64,000 nt of DNA from Amycolatopsis sp. QT-25. GTDB taxonomy: Bacteria; Actinomycetota; Actinomycetes; Mycobacteriales; Pseudonocardiaceae. The stretch spans positions 4,402,001-4,466,000 of the forward strand of contig NZ_CP120210.1 in NCBI RefSeq assembly GCF_029369745.1, read 5' to 3'. Position numbers and translations under genes: made by a program. Each line of letters opens with the position of its first letter. Within the stretch, counting starts at the first letter, position 1. The notes beneath the pieces are model-generated. The model was not told the DNA's origin. It ran no database searches and saw only the letters and a program-made list of their open reading frames with translations. Of the stretch, positions 1 to 7,572 are shown piece by piece.

Positions 1-2
1 TC

Positions 3-104
3 ACGGTCGCGGGCCTGATCCTGGCCATGTCAGGCGCCATCGTCACCGCCCACTACGCCACCCAGGCCAAGGAACCCGTCCGTGGGGCTCACCTGAGCTC
101 GTGA
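3..104 (+). CDS. C-terminal end of a membrane protein (partial)
   Basis: Only the last 33 codons lie in the window. The frame opens with a hydrophobic stretch (TVAGLILAMSGAIVTA) followed by a short polar tail ending at the TGA at 102-104. This resembles the last helix of a multi-pass transporter such as an EamA or MFS protein, but the fragment is too short to assign a family. The frame was chosen because the two others give Arg/Pro/His-rich products without a plausible domain. Confidence 0.45.
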   Translation, partial: TVAGLILAMSGAIVTAHYATQAKEPVRGAHLSS

Positions 105-189
105 GGTAGTCGCGTCGACACGTCGAAGGGTGCGGTTTCCCGCAGGTCCTTGTCCGGTCGACCCCAGGGTCCGCGGATCACGCGTTGCC

Positions 190-195
190 TAACGT
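190..195 (+). promoter_or_regulatory. -10 hexamer TAACGT of the serine hydrolase gene
   Basis: TAACGT fits the actinobacterial TANNNT -10 and ends 7 nt before ATG 203, so the transcript would start at or next to the start codon (leaderless). No Shine-Dalgarno sequence is visible. Confidence 0.45.
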
Positions 196-202
196 CGTGA
201 CC

Positions 203-1309
203 ATGCTTCTGCAGACGATCTTGTCCATCATCCTCGCCGTCGGTCCGGCCGTGGCACCGGCCACGCCGGCCATCCCGGCGTTCGAGCTACACGACCGGCT
301 GGCCGGGCTGGTCGCCGACCGTGACATCACGGCCGGGCTGATCCACGTCCGGAACGGCACGAGTGAGTGGTCCGACGCGGTGGGCGTGCGTGACCTGGCA
401 TCGAGGACACCGGCCGCGGCCGACGGCCATTTCCGCATCGGGAGTGTCACGAAGACCTTCGCGGCCACAGTGCTCTTGCAGCTGGTCGACGGGAAGAAGC
501 TGTCGCTCGACGACCCGATCGAGCGACACCTGCCAGGTGTCGTGCCCGATGGCGCACGCATCACCGTGCGACAGGTCCTGCAGCACACCAGCGGCCTGCA
601 CGACTACATGAGCGAACCGGGTCACTCGACCAACCGCTGGCGCGGCGACGCCCGATTCGACGACTACACGCCACACCAACTGCTGAAGGTGGCGTTCACG
701 AAAGGCCCGGACTTCGATCCGCCGGGCGCGTCCTGGCGTTACTCGAACACCAACTACGTCGTGGCCGGCCTGCTGATCGAGAAGCTCACCGGCCATCCCT
801 ACGGCGACGAGGTGACACGCCGGATCTTGCGCCCGCTCAAGCTCACGCACACCAGCGTGCCGGGCCACCGCCCGTCCTTGCCCCGTCCGCACGCCCATGG
901 CTACGAGCCGCTGTCCACGGCCCCGCCCAGCATCGTGGACGCCACGAAGATGGATCCGTCACTGGATTGGGCGGCCGGCGAGATGATCTCCACTACGCGA
1001 GACTTGACCACGTTCGTCACAGCTCTGACGAGCGGGGGGCTGACCAGTCAGGAAAGCCTGGCGGAGATGCGGCGGACGCGGGATGCAGATCCGCTCTTTC
1101 GCTACGGCCTGGGTTTGCAGCAATTCACGATCCCCTGCGCCCACCGCTCTGAATCCGTATGGGGACACACTGGGCAACTGATCGGTTACCTCACTTTCGC
1201 CGTCACCGACGGGAAGGGGAAATCGCTGGTCGTCTCCCTCAATCCCTACGAACAGGACTCACCTGCCGCGGCAGTGGTCTCCCTCGCGGAGGCGACTTTC
1301 TGTCGCTGA
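203..1309 (+). CDS. Secreted serine hydrolase (beta-lactamase / D-Ala-D-Ala carboxypeptidase fold)
   Basis: A 368-residue protein with a hydrophobic N-terminal signal (LLQTILSIILAVG). It carries the penicillin-binding-protein signature: SVTK (Ser81 nucleophile, Lys84), YSN (Tyr180 region) and HTG (about residue 322). Family members hydrolyse peptides, esters or beta-lactams outside the membrane; the substrate here is unknown. ATG 203 is preferred over TTG 185 because the TANNNT hexamer at 190-195 would place the transcript start at the ATG. A second protein of the same family, with the same order of motifs, is encoded at 44047-45183. Confidence 0.85.
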   Translation: MLLQTILSIILAVGPAVAPATPAIPAFELHDRLAGLVADRDITAGLIHVRNGTSEWSDAVGVRDLASRTPAAADGHFRIGSVTKTFAATVLLQLVDGKKLSLDDPIERHLPGVVPDGARITVRQVLQHTSGLHDYMSEPGHSTNRWRGDARFDDYTPHQLLKVAFTKGPDFDPPGASWRYSNTNYVVAGLLIEKLTGHPYGDEVTRRILRPLKLTHTSVPGHRPSLPRPHAHGYEPLSTAPPSIVDATKMDPSLDWAAGEMISTTRDLTTFVTALTSGGLTSQESLAEMRRTRDADPLFRYGLGLQQFTIPCAHRSESVWGHTGQLIGYLTFAVTDGKGKSLVVSLNPYEQDSPAAAVVSLAEATFCR

Positions 1310-1465
1310 CGATCCCCCGACCCGGAACGGAGGTTCAGCTCCATTCGGCCTACCGGGGACGCGCATTCAGAGCAACCTTCCCGCGCAGGAGGCGGGCCCG
1401 GTTTCGCCGTGAAGGGGCTGGGGCATCAGAGCCTCACCTCAACAAGCTGATCAAGGAGTCGGGCA

Positions 1466-1687
1466 GTGGCTAGCTACAACGTGAAACCGTCCAAACCCTT
1501 CGCCGTCTTCGGTGCGCTGGTGGGGGTGGCGATGCTGGTGTTCGTGTTCACCAAGGGGGTCGGGCAGGACAGCGGCTTCCTGTGGTTGTGGGCAGCGGTG
1601 TGCGTCGGCATCGTCGGATTCAACCTCTGGGCGGCTTTCTCCAAACAAGGCTCCTCGGAGGTCGTCGAGAAGCGGAACGCCGAGTAA
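1466..1687 (+). CDS. Small two-helix membrane protein
   Basis: A 73-residue protein with two predicted transmembrane segments (about residues 12-29 and 38-56) and a charged C-terminal tail. The GTG start at 1466 is supported by AAGGAG at 1453-1458. No family recognised. It ends 3 bp before the convergent alpha/beta hydrolase gene. A weak GTTT-N15-GGGGCA element at 1401-1425 may be a stress-type promoter. Confidence 0.6.
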   Translation: MASYNVKPSKPFAVFGALVGVAMLVFVFTKGVGQDSGFLWLWAAVCVGIVGFNLWAAFSKQGSSEVVEKRNAE

Positions 1688-1690
1688 GGA

Positions 1691-2662
1691 CTACGAACAC
1701 ACCGAGGCGAGATGGGCGAGTAGCAGGGTGGTCGTGGTCTCGGCGGCCTGTTCGGGGATGTTGTGCCCGATGCCCTCGAGGATTTCCAGCCGGTACGGTC
1801 CCGTGACCCAGTTCCTGGTCGCTTCCACCCCCGAGGGAGCGACCATGGGATCGTCCGTGCTCGCGATGAAGAGCGTCGGTACCGCGACTCGCTGTTCGTG
1901 ACCGGCGAAGTCGTTGGCCCGGTACCAATTCAGTGCCGCGGTCAGGGCACCCGGCTCGGAAAGCCGCCGGAAGTACTCCGCACACTTCTCCGGCGGAACG
2001 CCCGGCAGCTCGGGTGGGCCCGAAGCGAGTATCTCGTTCTCGGGGAGCGGAGCGGGCTGCCGGAAGAAGTCCATGTACTTGGACGCCTCCTGCTGAGCGG
2101 GATCGGTCCGCAGGGCCTCGGCGAAGGCACCGACATGCGGCACCGAAACAGCGGTCAGCGACCGTACCCGGTGGGCATGCTTCGCCGCGGCGATCCAGGC
2201 CACCGCGGCGCCCCAGTCGTGTCCGACCAGGTCGAACCTGTGCCAGCCGAGTGCGTCGGCCACCGCCCGGACGTCCCCGACGGCATGGTCCAACCGGTAG
2301 TTCCCGATCCCGGTGGGCCGTACGTCGGGCGAGTAGCCCCGTTGGTCGGGCGCCACCGCGCGGTAACCGGCGGCGGCGAGAGCGCGCAACTGATGCTCCC
2401 ATTCGATGCCGAATTCGGGAAAGCCGTGCAGTAACAGCACCTTTCGGCCATGCCGCGGCCCGGCGGCGACAGCGTCGAAAGTGCCGGCGGGGGTGGGGAT
2501 CCGTAGCCGCGTGATCCGTGACGGCTCAGCGGCGGAAGCCGTACCCGCGCTGCCGAGAGAGGTGGCACCGACGACGGCCGTGGCACCCAGCTTGAGGAAA
2601 GTACGGCGAGAGGGAGAGGTCCACATTCCGCCAGCCTGTCGGCCAGGCGGCACGAAGGCCAT
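1691..2662 (-). CDS. Tat-exported alpha/beta hydrolase (epoxide hydrolase-like)
   Basis: About 311-323 residues. The N-terminus has a twin-arginine signal (SRRTFLKLGATAVVG) followed by a hydrophobic stretch, so export in folded form is expected. The hydrolase core shows HGFPEFG (oxyanion HGxP motif), GHDWGA (nucleophile Asp in the GHDWG context typical of epoxide hydrolases and haloalkane dehalogenases) and a C-terminal GIGHNIPE with the catalytic His. Two starts are possible: ATG 2662 and ATG 2626. The second begins 7 residues before the Tat motif, which is more usual. Substrate unknown. Confidence 0.8.
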   Translation of the reverse strand: MAFVPPGRQAGGMWTSPSRRTFLKLGATAVVGATSLGSAGTASAAEPSRITRLRIPTPAGTFDAVAAGPRHGRKVLLLHGFPEFGIEWEHQLRALAAAGYRAVAPDQRGYSPDVRPTGIGNYRLDHAVGDVRAVADALGWHRFDLVGHDWGAAVAWIAAAKHAHRVRSLTAVSVPHVGAFAEALRTDPAQQEASKYMDFFRQPAPLPENEILASGPPELPGVPPEKCAEYFRRLSEPGALTAALNWYRANDFAGHEQRVAVPTLFIASTDDPMVAPSGVEATRNWVTGPYRLEILEGIGHNIPEQAAETTTTLLLAHLASVCS

Positions 2663-2753
2663 CGGGTGCGCCCCCGTTGTCTTGCGGGGGCCGACCCCAC
2701 CTGAAGATGAGCCCGAGGGGGACCGAGGAGCGGATCTCCGGTGGCGCGGGTGC

Positions 2754-3107
2754 TCAGGCGCCCGGCGGGTTACGTCGCGGTTCGGCAGGCGGATAGGTGT
2801 TCACCGGCGGCGCCTCGGCACCCGCGGCCGGGTAGCCGTTCATCGCGCCCGGCTTCGGTCCACGACGGGCCAGACCCGCCAAGCCCAATAGCCCGACCAG
2901 GCCCAGAAGACCCCACAGACCGTTGTCCCCGTCGGAATCGTTCCCGGCATTCCTGTCGTTCAGGTCGTTGGGGTCGTTGTCGGCCTGGTGCCATGCCTGC
3001 GTCGCGACGGCGGGCCCGGGCATGGCGGACGCCGGAACCGCTCCGGTCAGGGCGATGGCGCCGGAAATCACGAACGCGGAGACGACTTTCGCTCCCCTGT
3101 GCCGCAT
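2754..3107 (-). CDS. Secreted WGxxGxxG-motif protein
   Basis: A 117-residue protein with a Sec signal peptide (residues 1-28, ending ASA), an Asn/Asp-rich linker (about 43-62), then a Trp-Gly helix starting at Trp65 (WGLLGLVGLLGLAGLARR) and a Pro-rich tail. The motif matches the short WGxxGxxG families, whose function is unknown; it probably anchors the protein in a membrane. RBS AAGGAAAGGA precedes the ATG. A SigF/SigB-like promoter lies at 3152-3176. A second gene with the same motif starts divergently at 3277. Confidence 0.7.
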   Translation of the reverse strand: MRHRGAKVVSAFVISGAIALTGAVPASAMPGPAVATQAWHQADNDPNDLNDRNAGNDSDGDNGLWGLLGLVGLLGLAGLARRGPKPGAMNGYPAAGAEAPPVNTYPPAEPRRNPPGA

Positions 3108-3151
3108 TTGATCATCCTTTCCTTCGATGGCAAACGATCATCGGCCTCTGC

Positions 3152-3176
3152 ATACCCGCGTCGAGGATGTCCACAC
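3152..3176 (-). promoter_or_regulatory. SigF/SigB-type promoter GTGT-N15-GGGTAT
   Basis: Read on the minus strand, GTGT (3173-3176) and GGGTAT (3152-3157) are separated by exactly 15 nt, 45 bp upstream of the WGxxGxxG gene start. This fits the GTTT-N15-GGGTA pattern of actinobacterial SigF/SigB-type stress sigma factors; the assignment is inferred. Confidence 0.5.
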
Positions 3177-3276
3177 TCGGGTCGCCTCGAAGTCACCCAC
3201 ACGGATGTCTTACGGGTGAAATGACCGCCCACCGGTCACCCAATGACAATCGGCCACTAGGGAAGCGAGGACGACT

Positions 3277-4125
3277 ATGACGGCGTGGTGGGGTTTGACC
3301 GGCCTACTCGGCCTGCTGGGGATCTACGGACTCGTCCGGATCCGGCATCGAGCCGAAGTCCGGGCCGAATCGGGGGCCGCGGACGCCTTCGCCCGGTATC
3401 CTGCCGCCCAGGGACCCGCGGTGCCCAACGCCGATACCGCGCACACTCCGCTCATGACCCCGGTGGTCACCCCGGAGATGATCAACGGCCCGCGTCGTTG
3501 GCGAGCTTCCCGGCCGAGCCGGGTTCGCGCTCAGACCCGGCCCCCGATGCCCCAGCACGGTCTCACCGGAACGCAGGCCGTCGCGGAGCCGATCGTCGAT
3601 GCCGGCGCTGTTCCGGCCCAAGCGAGCCCGCCGCTACCGGAGACCCAGCCGGTCGCGGTACCGGAAACCCAGCCGGCGGCGGCATCGGGGACCCGGTCGG
3701 CGGCGGCGGAGGCCCAGCCGGTCGCGGTACCGGAAACCCGGCCGGCGGCGGAATCGGAGGCCCAGCCGGTCGTGCTACCGGAGACCCAGCCCGTCGCGGC
3801 GGTGCCGGAAACCCGGCCCGTCGCGGTACCGGAGACACAGCCGGCGGCGGTACCCGAAACCCACGGAACCCAGTCCGTCGCGGCGGTACCGGAGCCGCGC
3901 CCGATGGAGGAAGGCACGCTTACCGGGGAGCTCGTCGCCGACCGGCCCGATCCCGCGGAAGCCCCCAAGAAGGTGGAAGCCCCCAAGAAGGTGGAAGCCA
4001 AAGCGGCAGAGGTACCCGAACCGGCGAAACCCGGGGAAACCACGGACCGGTTCCGGCCGCGCCGTGCCCTCGAAACGGCCGTCCGGAAGGCCAAGGAAAC
4101 CAAGGGGCTCCTGCGGCGGAACTGA
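3277..4125 (+). CDS. WGxxGxxG membrane-anchored protein with Glu-Thr-Gln-Pro repeats
   Basis: A 282-residue protein. Residues 4-20 form a Trp-Gly helix (WWGLTGLLGLLGIYGLV) followed by Arg/His, so the N-terminus is probably membrane-inserted. Residues about 120-205 are a low-complexity tract of degenerate units such as PETQPVAV and PETRPAA. The C-terminus is Lys-rich with a duplicated APKKVE and ends KAKETKGLLRRN. GAAGCGAGGA precedes ATG 3277. Function unknown. The motif is shared with the divergent neighbour, but here it is N-terminal. A strong hairpin follows the stop. Confidence 0.65.
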   Translation: MTAWWGLTGLLGLLGIYGLVRIRHRAEVRAESGAADAFARYPAAQGPAVPNADTAHTPLMTPVVTPEMINGPRRWRASRPSRVRAQTRPPMPQHGLTGTQAVAEPIVDAGAVPAQASPPLPETQPVAVPETQPAAASGTRSAAAEAQPVAVPETRPAAESEAQPVVLPETQPVAAVPETRPVAVPETQPAAVPETHGTQSVAAVPEPRPMEEGTLTGELVADRPDPAEAPKKVEAPKKVEAKAAEVPEPAKPGETTDRFRPRRALETAVRKAKETKGLLRRN

Positions 4126-4140
4126 CCACAGGATTCGAGG

Positions 4141-4176
4141 GGGCGCGGGCCGGACCCCCAGCACCGGCCCGCGCCC
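4141..4176 (+). terminator. Intrinsic terminator-like hairpin
   Basis: GGGCGCGGGCCGG (4141-4153) pairs perfectly with 4164-4176 around a 10-nt loop, 16 bp after the repeat-protein stop. No clear T tract. It separates the WGxxGxxG gene from lanM. The remaining 4177-4390 shows no gene. Confidence 0.6.
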
Positions 4177-4390
4177 GGCGGTCGCGGCACTTTTCTCGGC
4201 CGCCGAGAGACCTGTACCACCTGACCATCGTGCGGCGGGGACGGGTCCCGCGCATGGGTGCAGGGCCCCCATATTCGGCGTGGCGGGTGACCGATCGCGG
4301 GAGAGCCGATCGTCACTCTCCGGGCATCTTCGTGCGTGCGCTGAATGTGGGTGTGCCGCCCCCATGTGCGGTCCGTGCCGAACTGAAAGC

Positions 4391-7273
4391 ATGACTGCCG
4401 TGACGCCCCAGCCCACGGCGACGTCCCTGCCGCCGAAGTGGTGGGTGCACGGCCGGACCCCGCGCGAACGCACGGCGATGACCAAGCCCGCATGGGCGGA
4501 CTTCGCCGAACACGCCGTCACCGCGCTTCTGCCGAAGCGTCCCCCAGTCGGTGACTGGCGTGCCGCGTTCGCCGGGGTCTTCAGGTCGTTCGTCGACGCC
4601 GCCACTCGTGCAGCGGTCCCGAATGATCTCGCCGGCGCCGACGTCGAAGCACTCCGCCGGGGTTTCGCGGCCCAACTCGACCAGCATCTGCTCAAACTCT
4701 CGATCCGTACGCTCGTGCTGGAACTCCACCGCGCCCGCAAGGCCGGGATCCTTCAGGGCGAGACACCCGAAGAGCGCTTCGCGGACTTCGTACGACAACA
4801 GTCCACCCCCGCCGGGCTCGTCCGGCTGTTCAGCGAATACCCGGTCCTGGCCCGGCTCCTGGCCCAGGCCTGCCTCCACGCCGCCGAGGCCCACGCCGAA
4901 ACACTGGCTCGCTTCTCGGCCGACGCCGCCGCATTGCCCTGCTCGGTGGTGGACGGCGAAGTCGGCACGCTGGTCGAGGTCGCGGGCGGGATCGGCGACT
5001 CGCACGCACGCGGGCGTTCGGTCAAACTGCTCCGCTTCTCCAGCGGTGCCAAGGTGATCTACAAACCCCGTCCGCTGATCCTGCACGAACGGTTCACCGA
5101 CGTCGTCGAGCAGCTCAACAAACGACTGCCCGGCCTCCATCTCCGCACCGCCGACGCACTCCAGCGCGACGGGTACGGCTGGCTCCGGTTCGTCGAGCAC
5201 CGGCCGTGCGCCGACATCGCCGACGTGGACCGCTTCTACCGCCGTCAGGGCATCCTGCTGGCGCTCCTGCACGCGCTCGACGCCACCGACGTCCATTACG
5301 AGAACATCATCGCCTGCGGTGACCAGCCGGTGCTGATCGACATCGAGACGCTGTTCCAGCCGTCGCCCCCCGATCCGCCGGCGGGCGACCCGGCCGCGGT
5401 GATGCTGGCGCGGTCGGTGCAGCGCACGCTCCTGCTCCCCCAGTTGTTCGCCGGCGAGCACGGCGCCGTCGACATCTCCGGCCTGGCGGGCCGCGGTGGC
5501 AAGCTGCCGACCGACCGGGTCGATTGGGCGGATCCGGGCACCGACCACATGCGGCTGATCCGGGTCCCCGGTGAACTCGCGGGCGGGAACAATCTCCCGC
5601 GCCTCGACGGCCGCGATGTCACCCCCGCCGAGCACAGCGCGGCGCTGCTGGCCGGGTTCCGGCTCGGCTACGACGCGATCTCCACCGGACGGGACGAACT
5701 CGCCGAGCTTCTCCGGCGCTGCGCCGAGGATCCCATCCGGGTGCTCATCCGGCCGACGAACTTCTATTTCCGCCTGCTCGACGAGACCACGCACCCCGAC
5801 CTCCTGCGGGACGCCGCCGACCGCGACCACGCGTTCGACCTGCTCGAAGAGGACTCGGCGGACGAGGAGAAACTGCTCCGGCTCGTCCCGCACGAGCGGG
5901 CCGACCTGTGGGCGGGTGACGTGCCGATGTTCACCTCGAACCCCGGCTCGACGTCGCTGCTGGATTCGCGCGGTGACAGCATCGACGGAGTGGTCGACCG
6001 GGCGTCGCTGGACACCGTGCTGGCCAAGATCGCCGACATGGATCCGCTCGACCAGCGCGACCAGGAATGGCTGATCTCGGCCACCCTCGCGATCAGCACG
6101 GCGAGCGAGGACCACCACGGCGGCGGCGAGACCGCGGAAACGGCGGTGCCGAACCAGGCACCCGACCCGGAACGCCTGCTGCTCACCGCGTGCGGGATCG
6201 CCGACCACATCGTCGCCAACGCCTTCTCCGACGAGCACCGCTCGAACTGGCTCGGGATCGAACTCGTCGACGACCGCTATTGGACCGTGTTGCCGATGGG
6301 GGCGGGACTCGGCGAGGGCTATTGCGGGGTCGCGTTGTTCCTCGCCCAGCTCGCCGAGCTGACCGGGATCGCGCGATACCGCGATCTGGCCGCGTACGCG
6401 ATCAGCCCGCTCCCCGGCCTTTTCTCCACTCTTCGCGCCGATCCCGGACTGACCGCCGCCGCCGGCTGCGGCGGGCTTCTCGGGCTCGGCGGTGTCGCGT
6501 ACACGATCGCCCGGCTCAGCACCCTGGTCGGCCTTCCCGCTGGCGACCTCATCGAGCAGGCCGTCGACCTGATGCCCGAAGCCACCCCCGAGACGCCGTC
6601 CGGTTTCACGACGGGGCTGGCGGGCGGGGTCGCGTCGATGCGCTCGGTGTATGTCCAAACAGGACTGGAGGCGGCACTGAAGCGGGCGGACCGCTACACC
6701 GGGCAGCTACTGGAGCGCGACCGTCCACATGAGACGGGTTTCGCCCGCGGTCCGGCCGGGATCGACTGGGTCCTGCGGGCACACGACCGGTCCGGCGAAG
6801 AACCACCCCGAAAGGCGGACGTTCGGGCGGAAAGCACCGGCGGCTGGTGCGAAGGTCTCGCGGGTGCGGCGCTCGGCCAGGCCGCCCACCTGGCGGATCC
6901 CGGATACGCCCGTGACCTGGACCGGACGATCAACCGGCTGGCCGACGGGGCACCGCTGAAGGATCTCAGCCTCTGCCACGGCGAATCCGGAGTACTGGAA
7001 GTGTTGTGCGTGCTGGCGGAGAACGGGCACACTGGCGCCGCAGCCGCGGTACGCCGCCGTACCGGTCATCTGCTCGCCGCCATCGATCAGCGCGGTGCCC
7101 GCTGCGGCACCCCGGGCGCGGTCCCCGCGCCAGGGCTGCTGAACGGTCTGGCGGGGATCGGCTACGGCCTGCTGCGGCTGGGCTTCGGCGACCGGGTCCC
7201 GTCCGCGCTGCTGCTCCGCCCCGACCGGCCGCATCCCGCGGCCACCGTTGTCCCGCCGGTAAACCGAGTATGA
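4391..7273 (+). CDS. lanM: Class II lanthipeptide synthetase LanM
   Basis: 960 residues. The N-terminal half is the LanM dehydratase, which phosphorylates and eliminates Ser/Thr hydroxyls. It has YKPR (Lys225), DVHYEN (Asp300, His302, Asn305), IDIETLF (Asp317) and RPTNFYF. The C-terminal half is a LanC-type cyclase with the full zinc triad: Cys820 in GWCEG and Cys862-His863 in SLCHG. Nothing looks degenerate. ATG 4391 is the first start that excludes a long Arg/Pro-rich artefact upstream; GAAAG lies just before it. The precursor gene starts 13 bp after the stop. The precursor has no Cys, so the intact cyclase has no obvious nucleophile. Confidence 0.93.
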   Translation: MTAVTPQPTATSLPPKWWVHGRTPRERTAMTKPAWADFAEHAVTALLPKRPPVGDWRAAFAGVFRSFVDAATRAAVPNDLAGADVEALRRGFAAQLDQHLLKLSIRTLVLELHRARKAGILQGETPEERFADFVRQQSTPAGLVRLFSEYPVLARLLAQACLHAAEAHAETLARFSADAAALPCSVVDGEVGTLVEVAGGIGDSHARGRSVKLLRFSSGAKVIYKPRPLILHERFTDVVEQLNKRLPGLHLRTADALQRDGYGWLRFVEHRPCADIADVDRFYRRQGILLALLHALDATDVHYENIIACGDQPVLIDIETLFQPSPPDPPAGDPAAVMLARSVQRTLLLPQLFAGEHGAVDISGLAGRGGKLPTDRVDWADPGTDHMRLIRVPGELAGGNNLPRLDGRDVTPAEHSAALLAGFRLGYDAISTGRDELAELLRRCAEDPIRVLIRPTNFYFRLLDETTHPDLLRDAADRDHAFDLLEEDSADEEKLLRLVPHERADLWAGDVPMFTSNPGSTSLLDSRGDSIDGVVDRASLDTVLAKIADMDPLDQRDQEWLISATLAISTASEDHHGGGETAETAVPNQAPDPERLLLTACGIADHIVANAFSDEHRSNWLGIELVDDRYWTVLPMGAGLGEGYCGVALFLAQLAELTGIARYRDLAAYAISPLPGLFSTLRADPGLTAAAGCGGLLGLGGVAYTIARLSTLVGLPAGDLIEQAVDLMPEATPETPSGFTTGLAGGVASMRSVYVQTGLEAALKRADRYTGQLLERDRPHETGFARGPAGIDWVLRAHDRSGEEPPRKADVRAESTGGWCEGLAGAALGQAAHLADPGYARDLDRTINRLADGAPLKDLSLCHGESGVLEVLCVLAENGHTGAAAAVRRRTGHLLAAIDQRGARCGTPGAVPAPGLLNGLAGIGYGLLRLGFGDRVPSALLLRPDRPHPAATVVPPVNRV

Positions 7274-7286
7274 GGAGAAGAACCGA

Positions 7287-7481
7287 ATGTACGAAAGAGA
7301 TCTGTCCGCCACCGAAGACGTCCTCGGCGCCGTGAACCTGCCCCGCGCCCTCGAGGTCGGCTCGCGCAACCACGCGCTGGCGGGCAGCAAACCGCGGCTG
7401 AGCGCCAACCCGCTCGCCACCCTGTCCACGGACCCCGGTTCGCCGTCCGTCGTCAGCCTTCTCGCCGGCGGTTGGATCTGA
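7287..7481 (+). CDS. Candidate LanM precursor peptide, Cys-free
   Basis: A 64-residue peptide with a strong RBS (GAGGAGAAG) 13 bp after lanM, so co-transcribed. The first half is acidic (MYERDLSATEDVLG) and looks like a leader. The second half is rich in Ser/Thr (SANPLATLSTDPGSPS) and ends VVSLLAGGWI. There is not one Cys, so lanthionine rings cannot form by the usual route. Candidate dehydration sites in the second half are Ser39, Thr45, Ser47, Thr48, Ser52, Ser54 and Ser57. No GG/GA protease site is obvious. A terminator follows. Confidence 0.75.
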   Translation: MYERDLSATEDVLGAVNLPRALEVGSRNHALAGSKPRLSANPLATLSTDPGSPSVVSLLAGGWI

Positions 7482-7494
7482 GGTTCGCCGAAGC

Positions 7495-7529
7495 TCACGA
7501 AGGCGGGTTCGCGCCGCCCGCCTTCGTGA
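7495..7529 (+). terminator. Intrinsic terminator after the precursor gene
   Basis: A 13-bp perfect stem (TCACGAAGGCGGG at 7495-7507 with 7517-7529) and 9-nt loop, 13 bp after the precursor stop. It closes the lanM-precursor transcript before the regulator's own promoter. Confidence 0.7.
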
Positions 7530-7562
7530 TCGCTTCTCCCCGTGACCGCGGAATCCGCTCGC

Positions 7563-7568
7563 TATAGT
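7563..7568 (+). promoter_or_regulatory. -10 hexamer TATAGT of the LuxR regulator
   Basis: TATAGT ends 4 nt before ATG 7573 (7 nt before GTG 7576). A poor -35 (GTGACC at 7542-7547) lies 15 nt upstream. No Shine-Dalgarno is seen, so a leaderless transcript is likely. Confidence 0.5.
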
Positions 7569-7572
7569 CACG

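Noticed and set aside
3599..4390. Long upstream extension of the lanM frame (open from 3599)
   Set aside because: The extension is Arg/Pro/Ser-rich, lies over the repeat-protein gene on the same strand in another frame, and contains a strong terminator; ATG 4391 begins normal LanM sequence.
4313..6658. A 781-codon open frame antisense to lanM
   Set aside because: It is Arg/Gly/Val-rich with no domain, as expected for the complement of a high-GC gene; lanM itself has clear motifs.
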